Notes: generated from the letters alone by a model not told the origin. A stretch of 64,000 nucleotides of DNA from an uncultured Bacteroidales bacterium (GCA_944323805.1 CALUTW010000009.1:1-64000); one strand, 5' to 3'; numbered from the stretch's first letter, positions 52,398 to 62,425 are shown. Translations and numbers: made by a program.

Positions 52398-55300
52398 ATG
52401 AACAGAATCTGCATCATCCTGTCCTGCCTGTGCCTAATCATTTCCGGCGGCACAGCCATGCCTGCACAGGAGAGGACATTGCCTGTAAGCGGCATTGTGA
52501 TGGACTTTGAACCGGTCTGCGACACCCTGGACTCCCTGGCATACGCCCGGCTTACCGTCAAAGTGGACCTGGAACTGGAGGCAGTGATGAGAAGAGGCAA
52601 TTCCCTCGACTTCTATTTCAGCCGGAGCCTCGGGGACCTGCCATGGACAAGCAAGGACGTAAAATGGTTCAGGTCTGAACTGAAAAGCCGTTTCCCTGAA
52701 GGCTACAGAAACCGGAACCTCGGCAGCATATTCAGCAACAGGATAAAGCTGGAGGATCTCATTACCCCTTCCCTGGGATTCAAGGGACAGCCGTCATATT
52801 CTGCATACACCCGTAAGAAACCTGAGGACGCATCAGTGCCTCTTGTCAGGGACAATCAGAGGCCCGTGTTTCGCAATGGACTGTCCAACAGACATATAGC
52901 CCTATGGCAAAGTCATGGGAGATATTACGAACAAGCCACGGAAAGATGGGAATGGCAGCGTCCGTGCCTCTTCCAGACCGCAGAAGACCTGTTCACGCAA
53001 AGCTTTGTACTCCCCTACCTCGTCCCGATGCTGGAGAATGCCGGGGCATATGTACTCCTCCCGAGGGAACGGGATATCCAGACGGTCGAAATCATCACGG
53101 ACAATGACCCTTCTTACGAAAAAGACGGCACGAGCCGGCATGCCAGGCTTCACGGGACCTACTCCGAGACCGGGGAATGGACCGATGCAGGGACAGGCTT
53201 CGCCGACTCGCTCGAAATCTATACAGGACTGGAAAATCCTTTCAGGACGGGTACTGCGAGGATGGCCCCGTGCATAGGAAAAGAAAGGAAGAGCAGGCCT
53301 GCCTCGGAAGCGACCTGGACCCCGGACATTCCTCATAAGGGGGAATATGCCGTATATATATCATACAAATCCCTGCCGAACAGCACCGATGCGGCAAGAT
53401 ACACCGTAAGGCATCTCGGAGGGACCTCCAGCTTCACAGTAAACCAGAAGATAGGTGGAGGCACATGGATCTATCTCGGGACATTCACATTCGACAAAGG
53501 GACATCAGGCCATGTATCGCTTGACAATGTCACTCCCGAGGGAAGGAAATATACACCTGGCTCTGTCGTGACTGCGGACGCAGTAAAAATCGGCGGCGGC
53601 ATGGGAAATATAGCAAGGAAGCCGGCGGAGGACAGCGTTTCGATACCGGCGGTATCCGGACTGCCGAAATTCGTGGAAGGGGCAAGGTACTGGATGCAGT
53701 GGTCCGGAGCAGACACGTCCGTCTACAGCCAGAACTGCCAGAAAAACGATTACATGGATGACTTCATGTCGAGAGGTGCATGGGTCGGATGGCTGAGCGG
53801 GGGCTCGTCCGTCAATCCCGGGAAGGAAGGTCTCGGCATACCTGTCGACATCGCATTCGGATTCCATTCGGACGCCGGGACGACACCGAATGACTCGACT
53901 GTCGGGACACTCGCAATCTATACGCTGAAATGCGAGAACAGACGCAGGCTTCCCGACGGTGGAGACAGGATGACGGCAAGGGAATATGCATATCTTGTCC
54001 AGAGCCAGATAGTAAATGACCTGAGAGCCATGTACGACCCGATATGGAACAGACGCTGCCTGTGGGACAGGTCATACAGCGAGTCCCGTACCCCGCCTGT
54101 TCCAGCCATGCTCCTGGAGCTCATGTCGCATCAGAATTTTGCCGACATGCGGTACGGGCTGGATCCGTCTTTCAGGTTTACCGTAAGCAGGGCGGTATAC
54201 AAGGGAATACTGAAATACCTTGCCAACAGATACCGATGCCCGTATGTGGTCCAGCCTCTGCCTGTGAACTCATTCGCCGCCGTGCTGAGACAGGACGGCA
54301 GCACCGGACAAGGCAGTCCGGAGGTGGAGCTGAGATGGAAAGCGACAGCAGACACGCTGGAGCCTACAGCAGTACCGGACCGGTTCATCCTGTACACAAG
54401 GATTGACTCCGCAGCATTCGACAACGGGGTCATTCTCGACGGATTGACTGCCTTGGACGGATATTTCAGGCATGTTACCGCCATACAGCCCGGACACATA
54501 TACAGCTACAGGATGACCGCCTGCAATTCCGGAGGGGAAAGCTTCCCGTCCGAGACCCTGAGCGCAGGAATCCCTGAGCACTCCGGAGACTCATGCAGGC
54601 AGGTGCTCATAGTCAACAATTTCACAAGGGTATCGGCCCCTGCGTCATTTGATACGCCGGCATATGCCGGGTTCGACAACAGGATTGACAGCGGAGTCCC
54701 GTACATCAGGGATATCTCCTTCTCTGGAGAAATGTACCAGTATCGCAGGGACATGCCATGGATAAATGACGACAATCCCGGATTCGGGGCATCGGACAGC
54801 GGCTTCGCAGGGAAGGTCATAGCCGGCAACACATTCGACTACCCGTATATCCACGGGCTGGCTGTCATGAAAGCGGGCTACCCGTTCTGCTCGGCCAGTA
54901 TGGAAGTCTTCGCGGAGAACAAGGAGCTGCGAGACATGTTCTGGAGCACTGACCTCATATGCGGGAAGCAGGTTACCACGAAAACAGGCAGCGGCTCCTT
55001 CCCTGACAGATACAGGGTATTCCCGGAGAAGCTCCAGGAAGCACTGACAGACTATTGCTCGGAAGGAGGAAATGTCCTTGTATCGGGCTCCAAGATAGCT
55101 ACGGACATATGGGACAAGGTATATGAGACAGAATGCGACAGCACGTTGAAGGCCGGGAGCATCGCGTTTGCAGAGGATATCCTCGGCTACAGGTGGCTTA
55201 CGGGATTCGGGAGCAGGACAGGTGCGGTAATGTCCGTACGGGACATCACCCCGGACAGCTGCAATGCCGTACCGGCGACTTTCTCATACAACACGGACTA

Positions 55301-55541
55301 CAGCAGCCGCATATACCGTGTGGAAAATCCTGACGGCATACTTCCGGCAATGTCCGGCGGCTTCAATGGGAAGAATTCAGGCATATTCCTGAAATATGCC
55401 GATTCAGGCATACCTGCCGGGATATATAACGATGCAGGAGACTACAGGACGGTAATCATAGGCTTTCCGATAGAGACCATAATGCAGAGAGAGGCAATTG
55501 ACAGCATAATTGAAAAATCATTGAAATTCTTTGAGAGATGA
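52398..55541 (+). CDS. N-acetylmuramoyl-L-alanine amidase-like protein split by a golvesin-type domain
   Basis: 1047-residue exported protein (signal peptide about 1-23, ending MPAQE). An Amidase_3-like zinc amidase is interrupted: the first half (about 165-235) has ALWQSHGRYYEQ with the first histidine, QTAEDLFTQSFVLPYLVPML with the glutamate, and VLLPRERD. A golvesin/xanthan-lyase-type beta domain follows (about 310-400: EYAVYISY, GTWIYLGTFTF, VVTADAVKIGGG). The amidase then resumes with FGFHSDAG (third ligand, about 488) and PAMLLELMSHQNFADM (about 570). A fibronectin III-like region (about 630-720) and a C-terminal region (LTDYCSEGGNVLVSGSKIA, about 895) end it. It may cut peptidoglycan stem peptides or a related bond; often annotated xanthan lyase. 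It overlaps the next gene by 4 bp. Confidence 0.8.
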   Translation: MNRICIILSCLCLIISGGTAMPAQERTLPVSGIVMDFEPVCDTLDSLAYARLTVKVDLELEAVMRRGNSLDFYFSRSLGDLPWTSKDVKWFRSELKSRFPEGYRNRNLGSIFSNRIKLEDLITPSLGFKGQPSYSAYTRKKPEDASVPLVRDNQRPVFRNGLSNRHIALWQSHGRYYEQATERWEWQRPCLFQTAEDLFTQSFVLPYLVPMLENAGAYVLLPRERDIQTVEIITDNDPSYEKDGTSRHARLHGTYSETGEWTDAGTGFADSLEIYTGLENPFRTGTARMAPCIGKERKSRPASEATWTPDIPHKGEYAVYISYKSLPNSTDAARYTVRHLGGTSSFTVNQKIGGGTWIYLGTFTFDKGTSGHVSLDNVTPEGRKYTPGSVVTADAVKIGGGMGNIARKPAEDSVSIPAVSGLPKFVEGARYWMQWSGADTSVYSQNCQKNDYMDDFMSRGAWVGWLSGGSSVNPGKEGLGIPVDIAFGFHSDAGTTPNDSTVGTLAIYTLKCENRRRLPDGGDRMTAREYAYLVQSQIVNDLRAMYDPIWNRRCLWDRSYSESRTPPVPAMLLELMSHQNFADMRYGLDPSFRFTVSRAVYKGILKYLANRYRCPYVVQPLPVNSFAAVLRQDGSTGQGSPEVELRWKATADTLEPTAVPDRFILYTRIDSAAFDNGVILDGLTALDGYFRHVTAIQPGHIYSYRMTACNSGGESFPSETLSAGIPEHSGDSCRQVLIVNNFTRVSAPASFDTPAYAGFDNRIDSGVPYIRDISFSGEMYQYRRDMPWINDDNPGFGASDSGFAGKVIAGNTFDYPYIHGLAVMKAGYPFCSASMEVFAENKELRDMFWSTDLICGKQVTTKTGSGSFPDRYRVFPEKLQEALTDYCSEGGNVLVSGSKIATDIWDKVYETECDSTLKAGSIAFAEDILGYRWLTGFGSRTGAVMSVRDITPDSCNAVPATFSYNTDYSSRIYRVENPDGILPAMSGGFNGKNSGIFLKYADSGIPAGIYNDAGDYRTVIIGFPIETIMQREAIDSIIEKSLKFFER

Positions 55542-56866
55542 CACCCCGTGAGATTGAACTGACAGACCTGATAAGAAAAGAAGTGAAGCCGGCATTGGGA
55601 TGTACCGAACCGATAGCCGTAGCGCTTTCGGTAGCAAAGGCTACGGAAATCATTGAAGAAAAGTGTCCCGGATGCCACGGCCGGGAGTGGAGGCTGACGG
55701 CAGATTTCAGGATAAAGGTCGAAGTCAGCGGGAACATACTGAAAAACGGCATGGGAGTCGGCATCCCGGGAACAGGGATGATAGGCCTGTATATCGCATC
55801 TGCCCTTGGGGCCGTATGCGGGAAATCATGCTACGGGCTTGAAGTCCTCCATGACCTTAACCCGGAATCCATCAGCCGGGCAAAGGAGCTTGTCGGGGAA
55901 AGGAAGGTGTCCGTATCGATAGCTGACACTCCGCACAAGCTTTATGTGAAGGCCTGCGTCTCGACCGGCAGCGGCCACGAGGCCTCTGCAGTAATAGAGG
56001 ACGACCATGACAATATCGTCGAGACGTCTCTCGACGGGAACGTGCTCCAGTCCGACCGTACAGGGAACACGGCATCGGAAGACAGCTATGAAGGAATCAC
56101 GGGGAAAGACATTACGGTCCGGGAGATATATGAATTTGCCACGGAAGCGGATTTCGAGGACATCAGGTTCATCCTTGAATCCCGGACACTGAACCTTGCC
56201 CTTGCAAAGGAAGGCCTGGAGGGGGACTACGGGCTTAAGGTTGGCAAGACGATACATGCGTCACGGAACAATGAAGTGTTCGGCACAGATTTCATGAGCT
56301 ACGCCATGTCGATGACAGCTGCCGCCTCCGATGCAAGGATGGCAGGATGCACACTGCCGGCAATGAGCAACTCCGGAAGCGGCAACCAGGGCATCACAGC
56401 CACAATGCCAGTCATAGCATATGCCCTGAAATACGGCACGGATGACGAGACGCTGGCAAGGGCGCTTATCCTCAGCCACCTTGTCGCAATACACATAAAA
56501 GGCTATCTCGGGAAGCTGTCGGCCCTGTGCGGATGTGTAATCGCCTCCACAGGCTCGGCCTGCGGAATCGTATATCTGCGCGGAGGGAACTATGAACAGA
56601 TATGTTCCGCCATCAAGAACATGATAGGGAACATTACCGGGATGGTATGCGACGGGGCAAAGGTCGGATGCGCAATGAAGGTCGCCTCGGGTGTATCCAG
56701 CGCCATACAGTCCGCCGTGCTTGCGATGGAGGGGACATGCATCTCCGAACACGACGGCATAATCGAGAAAGACATCGAGAAGACAATCATGAACCTCGGC
56801 CAGATCGGCTCCGTAGGCATGCAGAATACAGACAACATGATTCTGGACATCATGGTCTGCAAATAA
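55538..56866 (+). CDS. L-cysteine desulfidase family protein (CyuA/UPF0597)
   Basis: 442-residue member of the UPF0597 family (E. coli YhaM/CyuA, 436 residues). It carries REIELTDLIRKEVKPALGCTEPIAVALSVAKA, KNGMGVGIPGTGMIG, PAMSNSGSGNQGITATMP and a run of conserved cysteines near the C-terminus (LSALCGCVIASTGSACGIV, VCDGAKVGCAMKV) expected to hold an iron-sulfur cluster. CyuA breaks cysteine into pyruvate, ammonia and sulfide in anaerobes (established for E. coli). The start overlaps the amidase stop by 4 bp (ATGA). Confidence 0.9.
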   Translation: MTPREIELTDLIRKEVKPALGCTEPIAVALSVAKATEIIEEKCPGCHGREWRLTADFRIKVEVSGNILKNGMGVGIPGTGMIGLYIASALGAVCGKSCYGLEVLHDLNPESISRAKELVGERKVSVSIADTPHKLYVKACVSTGSGHEASAVIEDDHDNIVETSLDGNVLQSDRTGNTASEDSYEGITGKDITVREIYEFATEADFEDIRFILESRTLNLALAKEGLEGDYGLKVGKTIHASRNNEVFGTDFMSYAMSMTAAASDARMAGCTLPAMSNSGSGNQGITATMPVIAYALKYGTDDETLARALILSHLVAIHIKGYLGKLSALCGCVIASTGSACGIVYLRGGNYEQICSAIKNMIGNITGMVCDGAKVGCAMKVASGVSSAIQSAVLAMEGTCISEHDGIIEKDIEKTIMNLGQIGSVGMQNTDNMILDIMVCK

Positions 56867-56886
56867 ACCATTTAAATCCCGATACG

Positions 56887-57468
56887 ATGGAAAACCCGGT
56901 GATAAACATACGGACTGATTTCGACATTGAGGAACGGGTACAGATGGCCCGCGACAATTTCAGGGTACATGGATACAACTGCTGCCAGTCGGTGCTTCTT
57001 GCCTATGCCGACATCATAGGCCTGGACCCGCAGACAGCCGCCGTACTGACTTCAGGATTCGGAGGCGGTATGGGGAGGCTGAGGGAAGTATGCGGCTCGG
57101 TAAGTGCAATGTTCATGATAGCCGGATTCATCTCCCCTGCCGCAGATCCTTCCATAAAGGCAGACAGGACTGCAAATTATGCAATCGTACAGGAAACAGC
57201 AGGAAAATTCAGGGAAATGAACGGTTCGATAGTCTGCAAGGAGCTGCTTGGCCTTGTCCCGAGGAGCACCGTCAACAAAGCCGGCATAGGAATCCCCGCG
57301 ACAGCAGATGCATCCGGTAATCCTGTCGTACTCAAGGCCGAATCCCCGGAACCGTCCGACCGGACGCCGGAATACTACAGGAAACGACCTTGTGAGGACA
57401 TTATAGCCTGCTCGGCAAGGATAATCGGGGAAAAACTGAAGGAATGCCGGCTCAGGACAGGGCATTAG
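56887..57468 (+). CDS. C-GCAxxG-C-C family protein
   Basis: 193 residues. The N-terminal half carries the family pattern: HGYNCCQSVLLAYAD, then SGFGGGMGRLREVCGSVSAMFMIAGF. A later cysteine lies in NGSIVCKELLGL, and another in PCEDIIACSARIIGEKL. These small proteins are thought to be redox-active or to bind a cofactor, sometimes acting with selenium or sulfur metabolism; no activity is proven. It lies 20 bp after the cysteine desulfidase-like gene, so a joint role in thiol or sulfide handling is a reasonable inference. It converges with mltG and overlaps its 3' end by 17 bp. Confidence 0.85.
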   Translation: MENPVINIRTDFDIEERVQMARDNFRVHGYNCCQSVLLAYADIIGLDPQTAAVLTSGFGGGMGRLREVCGSVSAMFMIAGFISPAADPSIKADRTANYAIVQETAGKFREMNGSIVCKELLGLVPRSTVNKAGIGIPATADASGNPVVLKAESPEPSDRTPEYYRKRPCEDIIACSARIIGEKLKECRLRTGH

Positions 57469-58492
57469 CCTTTTCCCTCTGCCTGACGGTAAGCGCCCTC
57501 TGGAACTCGCGCGCATTCCTCATATGCTCGCCGTACGAAGACGCAAACCTGTGTGTCCCGTCAAATTCCGGACTGGCGCAAAAATAGAGATACCCGTGCG
57601 TATCAGGATTCAGTACGGCATCGATACATGCCTTTGGAGGCACATTTATCGGGGCAGGAGGCAGACCGGCGTACCTGTATGTATTGTATGGAGAGTCTAT
57701 CTTCAGGTGCTTCTTCAGGATCCTGTCAAGGGTATAGTCATAGCAGAACGCGATGGTCGGATCCGCCTGGAGACGCATTCCGCGGCGAAGCCTGTTGAGG
57801 TATACGCCTGCGATGACAGGGTATTCGCCGGCGTTCAGAGTCTCGCCGTTCACAATGGAAGCCAATACCGAGACCTCCATACGGGACAATCCCCTGATTT
57901 CCGCCTTTGAGATACGTTCCGGAGTCCAGAATCGGTCATATTCCTTCTTGAAACGGTCGAATATATCCTTTACTGAAGCTGTCCAGTACATCTCATACGT
58001 ATCCGGAAGGAACATTGCAAAGACATTGTCCGGAGTGAAACCGTACCCTTCCAGGAACGCGGCATCGTCAAGGGCGTCCGCCACCTCCGCCGAGTCCACC
58101 ATCATCTGCCTGTCGATGATTGCGGCAAGCTTGCCCTTGCTCCGGATTGTCCCGGCAAGTGTAAGATTCTGGGGAGACTGCCAGCCGTTGCATATCATTC
58201 TTACCGCATATACGCTCGTAAATGACGGCTCTATCTCATATCTTCCGGGGCAGGCCCTCTCTGAAAGCCGCTCCTTGGCTGCACACCGTTCAAGGCTGCC
58301 ATATCTTGCCGCTCCGGCTCCGGAAGCGAGTGAGTCCAGTATGACATCCGCATCCATCCCCGGATATACATACAGGACATATGTCCTGGAGAAATTATGC
58401 AGCCTGTTGTCTGCAAGATACCTCCCGACAAAGAACACGGTCACTGCAAGGACCGCCATTATCAGCACATTCGCAAGATATTTACCTTTCAT
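57452..58492 (-). CDS. mltG: Endolytic murein transglycosylase MltG
   Basis: 346-residue single-pass inner-membrane protein (membrane segment about 5-24). The YceG-like domain shows VSVLASIVNGETLNAGEYPVIAGVYLNRLRRGMRLQADPTIAF with the conserved glutamate of GET, and SPYNTYRYAGLPPAPINVP. MltG cuts nascent glycan strands and is proposed to end strand elongation. It lies 7 bp downstream of the glucosaminidase gene on the same strand. Confidence 0.94.
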   Translation of the reverse strand: MKGKYLANVLIMAVLAVTVFFVGRYLADNRLHNFSRTYVLYVYPGMDADVILDSLASGAGAARYGSLERCAAKERLSERACPGRYEIEPSFTSVYAVRMICNGWQSPQNLTLAGTIRSKGKLAAIIDRQMMVDSAEVADALDDAAFLEGYGFTPDNVFAMFLPDTYEMYWTASVKDIFDRFKKEYDRFWTPERISKAEIRGLSRMEVSVLASIVNGETLNAGEYPVIAGVYLNRLRRGMRLQADPTIAFCYDYTLDRILKKHLKIDSPYNTYRYAGLPPAPINVPPKACIDAVLNPDTHGYLYFCASPEFDGTHRFASSYGEHMRNAREFQRALTVRQREKANALS

Positions 58493-58499
58493 CTTATCC

Positions 58500-59522
58500 T
58501 TACTTTCTTCTGAGCTTTACTACATCCCCTTCCCTGAGTACGGTATCTTCCGTCATGCCGTTCATTTTCAGGACCGCCTTCAGTCTTACACCATATCTCT
58601 GCGAGATCTCACGGAGACTGTCCCCGTCCTCAGCGACATGCATCCTGATATCCCGGGCTGCCTGCGACTTCTTCCTCTGCAGGTATACCGTGGTTCCCGG
58701 CAGGAGTTCCCTGTCTTCCTGAAGGTCATTGAACCTGAGTATCTCCCTGAGGAAAAGCCCGTTCGCCTTGGCTATGCTTCCGTAGGTCTCCCCCTCGTTC
58801 GAATACACGAACAGAACGCCGTTCATAGAATACAGCTGCCGTGACAGAGGCATGCTGAAGCCGCCGGCCTTCTCCCTGCCGACAACCTGTGCCTGCTCCA
58901 GGACAGACGGGGACTCCGGTATGGAAGAAGCTCCCCTGCGTCCGCGGACTCTCCTGGATGCCCGGTCTTTCCCGGATGTCGCATAGCTCCTGTCCATGGT
59001 ATCGTACCTGTCAAGGCCGTAGTCCTCGATTATCTTTATCAGCTTTCTCGGATAGGCGGGGTCGGTGGCATATCCTGCACGCTTCAGGCCATAGGCCCAA
59101 CCCTTATAGTCCGTTGTCTCCAGGTCGAACAGGAACTTATACCGGTCCCTGAACCTGAGAAAGTCGGAATGGTCCCTGTATGAATCCTCCGCCGAGCGGT
59201 ATTTCCGGAAACATTCGCCTTTCCTGTCATCATCATAATACATCCTGGCGCCGTTCCAGTCATGGCACTTTATCCCGAAATGATTGTTTCCCTTCACAGC
59301 CAGCTCGGACTGTCCGTTCGATGATTCGAGCATGCCCTGGGCAAGCGTTATGCTTGCCGGCACACCGGAACGGTACATCTCGGCCACAGCCGTCCTTGAA
59401 TATTTCTCGATATATGCATGCTGAGGCGACTTGTCCGCCCTTGACACAAAGGGAAAAAGGAAAAACAGCACAAATGCCGTAATATACAAAGCAGAGGAAC
59501 TCTTCCGTATCATTCTTCTCAT
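58500..59522 (-). CDS. Glucosaminidase-domain protein with two LysM repeats
   Basis: 340-residue exported protein (signal peptide about 7-29). The glucosaminidase domain (about 35-170) is recognisable from ASITLAQGMLESSNGQSELAVKGNNHFGIKCHDW, with the catalytic glutamate in MLESS, and GWAYGLKRAGYATDP. After a basic, serine-rich linker come two LysM modules (about 230-285 and 290-338), which bind peptidoglycan. It probably cleaves the GlcNAc bond in cell-wall glycan. It is upstream of mltG in the same operon. Minus-strand TAAATTTG elements occur at 59534-59541 and 59545-59552. Confidence 0.92.
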   Translation of the reverse strand: MRRMIRKSSSALYITAFVLFFLFPFVSRADKSPQHAYIEKYSRTAVAEMYRSGVPASITLAQGMLESSNGQSELAVKGNNHFGIKCHDWNGARMYYDDDRKGECFRKYRSAEDSYRDHSDFLRFRDRYKFLFDLETTDYKGWAYGLKRAGYATDPAYPRKLIKIIEDYGLDRYDTMDRSYATSGKDRASRRVRGRRGASSIPESPSVLEQAQVVGREKAGGFSMPLSRQLYSMNGVLFVYSNEGETYGSIAKANGLFLREILRFNDLQEDRELLPGTTVYLQRKKSQAARDIRMHVAEDGDSLREISQRYGVRLKAVLKMNGMTEDTVLREGDVVKLRRK

Positions 59523-59548
59523 CTAAGGAAAGGCAAATTTAATCAAAT

Positions 59549-60547
59549 TTACTTTGAAAAAGGCCATTTTTCGAGCGGCACACTTATTTTCAGGCCCTCG
59601 GCCGCAAGGATTGTGTCCGGAAAGACGGAAGAAGCCTCCTTAAGGAATATCCGTGTATCGGAGAACCTTGAGGAATAGTGTCCTATGACCAGTCTTGACA
59701 CACCGGCATCACGTGCACACTCCGCAGCCTGCCTGGCCGTAGAATGATGAGTCTTCACCGCCATATCCGAGAGCGCATCCGGGAAGGTGGATTCATGATA
59801 AAGAAGGGTAACCCCCCTGACCCATTCGTGCAGCTCGGGAAAAGGCGCCGTATCGCTGCAATAGGCATAGCTGCGCGGCCTGTACGGGATATATGCCGCC
59901 TCACTGTTCGGGATGACAAGAGGCTCGGAGGTCCCTGAAAAATGCCGGAAACCGTTTGCAAGCGACGGCCCGGTATCCTCTCCTGCCGGACGCACGACAT
60001 CCTCCCCGCGTTTCAGTGCGGCTATCTCGGCCAGGGTAAGCCCGTACCGGGATATGTATTCCTTATGGACATTGAATGCGGGCATCTTCTCCCTGATAAT
60101 GAAACCGTATGTCTCGATCCTGTGATCCAGTGGAAAGGCAAGCATTTCGACAGACTTCGACTCCCAGACCTTCTCCGGGGACTTCATCGCCAGGACATGA
60201 TGCTCAATCTCGAATCCCGAGCCCTCGCCGAACATGGAAAGGTAGAATTTCAGGACTTTGGAAAAGGCGGCCGGAGCGAATATGTTCAGGTGCGCCGTCC
60301 TCCCCAGCATCGACATGGTGGAGAGCAGTCCGAAGAGGCCGAAAAGATGGTCGCCGTGAATATGCGATATGCAGATATTGTCTATTCTCGCATACGGGAT
60401 ACTCATCCTGCGCATCTGCATCTGTGCCCCTTCCCCGCAGTCAATCAAAAACAAGCGCCCCCGTACATCGAGTACCTGGGCGCTTGGATATCTGTTCATA
60501 GCGGGCAAGGCCGAAGCCGTGCCCAGTATGCTCAAATCAAAGTTCAT
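59549..60547 (-). CDS. rnz: Ribonuclease Z
   Basis: 332-residue MBL-fold endonuclease that trims tRNA 3' ends. FDLSILGTASALPAMNRYPSAQVL, the metal motif ISHIHGDHLFGLFGL, AYCSDTAPF, LYHESTFPD and HHSTARQAAECARDAGV are all present. The start 60547 (MNFDLSI) is preferred; ATG 60553 adds two residues. It lies 12 bp after rpsA on the same strand and is probably cotranscribed. tRNA-Gln here lacks an encoded CCA, the substrate type for which RNase Z is used. Confidence 0.95.
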   Translation of the reverse strand: MNFDLSILGTASALPAMNRYPSAQVLDVRGRLFLIDCGEGAQMQMRRMSIPYARIDNICISHIHGDHLFGLFGLLSTMSMLGRTAHLNIFAPAAFSKVLKFYLSMFGEGSGFEIEHHVLAMKSPEKVWESKSVEMLAFPLDHRIETYGFIIREKMPAFNVHKEYISRYGLTLAEIAALKRGEDVVRPAGEDTGPSLANGFRHFSGTSEPLVIPNSEAAYIPYRPRSYAYCSDTAPFPELHEWVRGVTLLYHESTFPDALSDMAVKTHHSTARQAAECARDAGVSRLVIGHYSSRFSDTRIFLKEASSVFPDTILAAEGLKISVPLEKWPFSK

Positions 60548-60559
60548 GTCCAAAAGCGA

Positions 60560-62425
60560 CTATTCGCCTTTTTCAAGCTTGCTCTTGAGTGCTGCAAGTT
60601 CAGAAATGTCACCGAGAGTTGTCTTCTCTATGTTGGAGTTGATCTTCTTCACGGCTTTCTTGGTGTTGTCGGCCTCGCTTGCAGGCTTCTCGGACTTCTT
60701 GTCCTCTGCATAGGTCTTCACATGGGAAAGTGTGACTCTCTTGGTGCTGCGCTTAAGCTCGATGACCTTGAACGGAAGGACATCTCCTGCCACAGGCACA
60801 GTGCCGTCTTCCTTGACGAGTTCCTTACTTGAGCAGAATGCCTCTACATCGTCGTCAAGAGTGACTGTAGCGCCCTTGTCGGAAACAGAGACAATCTTGC
60901 CGTCATGTACGGTACCTACAGCGAACTTGCTCTCTACCTCATCCCATGGGTTAGGAAGGAGCTGCTTGTGGCCGAGGCTGAGCTTGTGGTTCTCCTCATC
61001 GAAGTCGAGAATGACAACATCGATCTTGTCCCCTACCTGTACGAACTCTGAAGGATGCTTGATCTTGGTCCATGAGATATCGCTGATATGCACAAGACCC
61101 TCGATGCCTTCCTCAAGCTCTGCAAATACTCCGAAGTTGGTGATATTGCGTACAATCGCAGTATGCTTTGAACCTACAGGATATTTCTCGCGGATGTTCT
61201 CCCATGGATTAGGCACGAGCTGCTTGAGTCCGAGAGACATCTTCTTCTCATCCCTGTCAAGTGTAAGGATCTGTGCCTCTACCTCGTCGCCTACCTTAAG
61301 GAAGTCCTGTGCGATACGGAGACGTGGAGACCATGACATCTCTGATACATGGATAAGTCCCTCTACGCCCGGCTCAATCTCAACGAATGCGCCATAGTCA
61401 GCAATGAGGACAACTTTACCCTTGACCTTGTCTCCGACCTTGAGGTTCGGGTCAAGCGCATCCCAAGGATGTACGGTAAGCTGCTTGAGACCGAGAGCGA
61501 TTCTCTTCTTTGACTCATCGAAGTCGAGGATAACGACCCTGATCTTCTGGTCAAGCTGCACAACCTCTTCCGGATGGTTGATCCTGCCCCATGAAAGGTC
61601 TGTGATGTGGATAAGACCGTCCACACCGCCGAGGTCGACAAATACGCCATAGTTGGTAATATTCTTGACAGTCCCCTCGAGAACCTGCCCTTTTTCGAGC
61701 TTGCTGATGATCTCGCTCTTCTGCTGCTCGAGCTCTGCCTCGATAAGAGCCTTGTGGGAAACAACCACATTCCTGAACTCCTGATTGATCTTGACAATCT
61801 TGAAGTCCATTGTAGTGTCGACATACTGGTCGTAGTCCCTGATAGGCTTGATGTCGATCTGAGATCCCGGGAGGAAAGCCTCGATACCGAAGATATCGAC
61901 AATCATACCGCCCTTTGTACGGGTCTTGACATAACCCTTGACAATCTCGTTATTGTTATATGCCTGGTTGACCATATCCCAGGAGCGGAGGGAGCGGGCC
62001 TTCTTGTGGGAAAGGACGAGCTGTCCCTTCTTGTCCTCTGCCGTCTCCACATATACTTCCACCTTGTCCCCTACCTTGAGGTCAGGATTGTAACGGAACT
62101 CAGGTGCCATGATGACGCCCTCGCTCTTGTAACCGATGTTGACGATTACCTCTCTCTTGGTAATAGCTGTAACGACACCCTCAACGACTTCGTTCTCGAC
62201 TACCTTTGAAAGGGTCTTGTCATACTCTTCAGCCACCTTTGCCCTGTCCTCTCCAGGAACCTCCTCTGACTCGAAGGCATCCCAGTCGAACTTGTCCGGA
62301 TCTACGGATGCATTCAGGATGGTGTGTCCGGTCTGTTCTGCCGCAGGAGTCTCTGCTGCCTCAGCCTTAGGGGCCTCTGCAGCCACCGGAGTCTCCTCAA
62401 CGGCTACTGTCTTGTTTTCTTCCAT
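60560..62425 (-). CDS. rpsA: 30S ribosomal protein S1
   Basis: 621-residue S1 with an acidic, alanine-rich N-terminal extension (about 1-45) and six S1 RNA-binding domains, including VEGVVTAITKREVIVNIGY, VKGYVKTRTKGGMIVDIFG, LEGTVKNITNYGVFVDLGG, VKGKVVLIADYGAFVEIEP and the last, more diverged HDGKIVSVSDKGATVTLDD. A lysine-rich tail ends the protein. S1 unfolds mRNA leaders at the ribosome, which matters in a phylum with weak Shine-Dalgarno use. Codons are strongly optimised (ATC for Ile, few AGG or ATA). It has its own promoter. Confidence 0.97.
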   Translation of the reverse strand: MEENKTVAVEETPVAAEAPKAEAAETPAAEQTGHTILNASVDPDKFDWDAFESEEVPGEDRAKVAEEYDKTLSKVVENEVVEGVVTAITKREVIVNIGYKSEGVIMAPEFRYNPDLKVGDKVEVYVETAEDKKGQLVLSHKKARSLRSWDMVNQAYNNNEIVKGYVKTRTKGGMIVDIFGIEAFLPGSQIDIKPIRDYDQYVDTTMDFKIVKINQEFRNVVVSHKALIEAELEQQKSEIISKLEKGQVLEGTVKNITNYGVFVDLGGVDGLIHITDLSWGRINHPEEVVQLDQKIRVVILDFDESKKRIALGLKQLTVHPWDALDPNLKVGDKVKGKVVLIADYGAFVEIEPGVEGLIHVSEMSWSPRLRIAQDFLKVGDEVEAQILTLDRDEKKMSLGLKQLVPNPWENIREKYPVGSKHTAIVRNITNFGVFAELEEGIEGLVHISDISWTKIKHPSEFVQVGDKIDVVILDFDEENHKLSLGHKQLLPNPWDEVESKFAVGTVHDGKIVSVSDKGATVTLDDDVEAFCSSKELVKEDGTVPVAGDVLPFKVIELKRSTKRVTLSHVKTYAEDKKSEKPASEADNTKKAVKKINSNIEKTTLGDISELAALKSKLEKGE

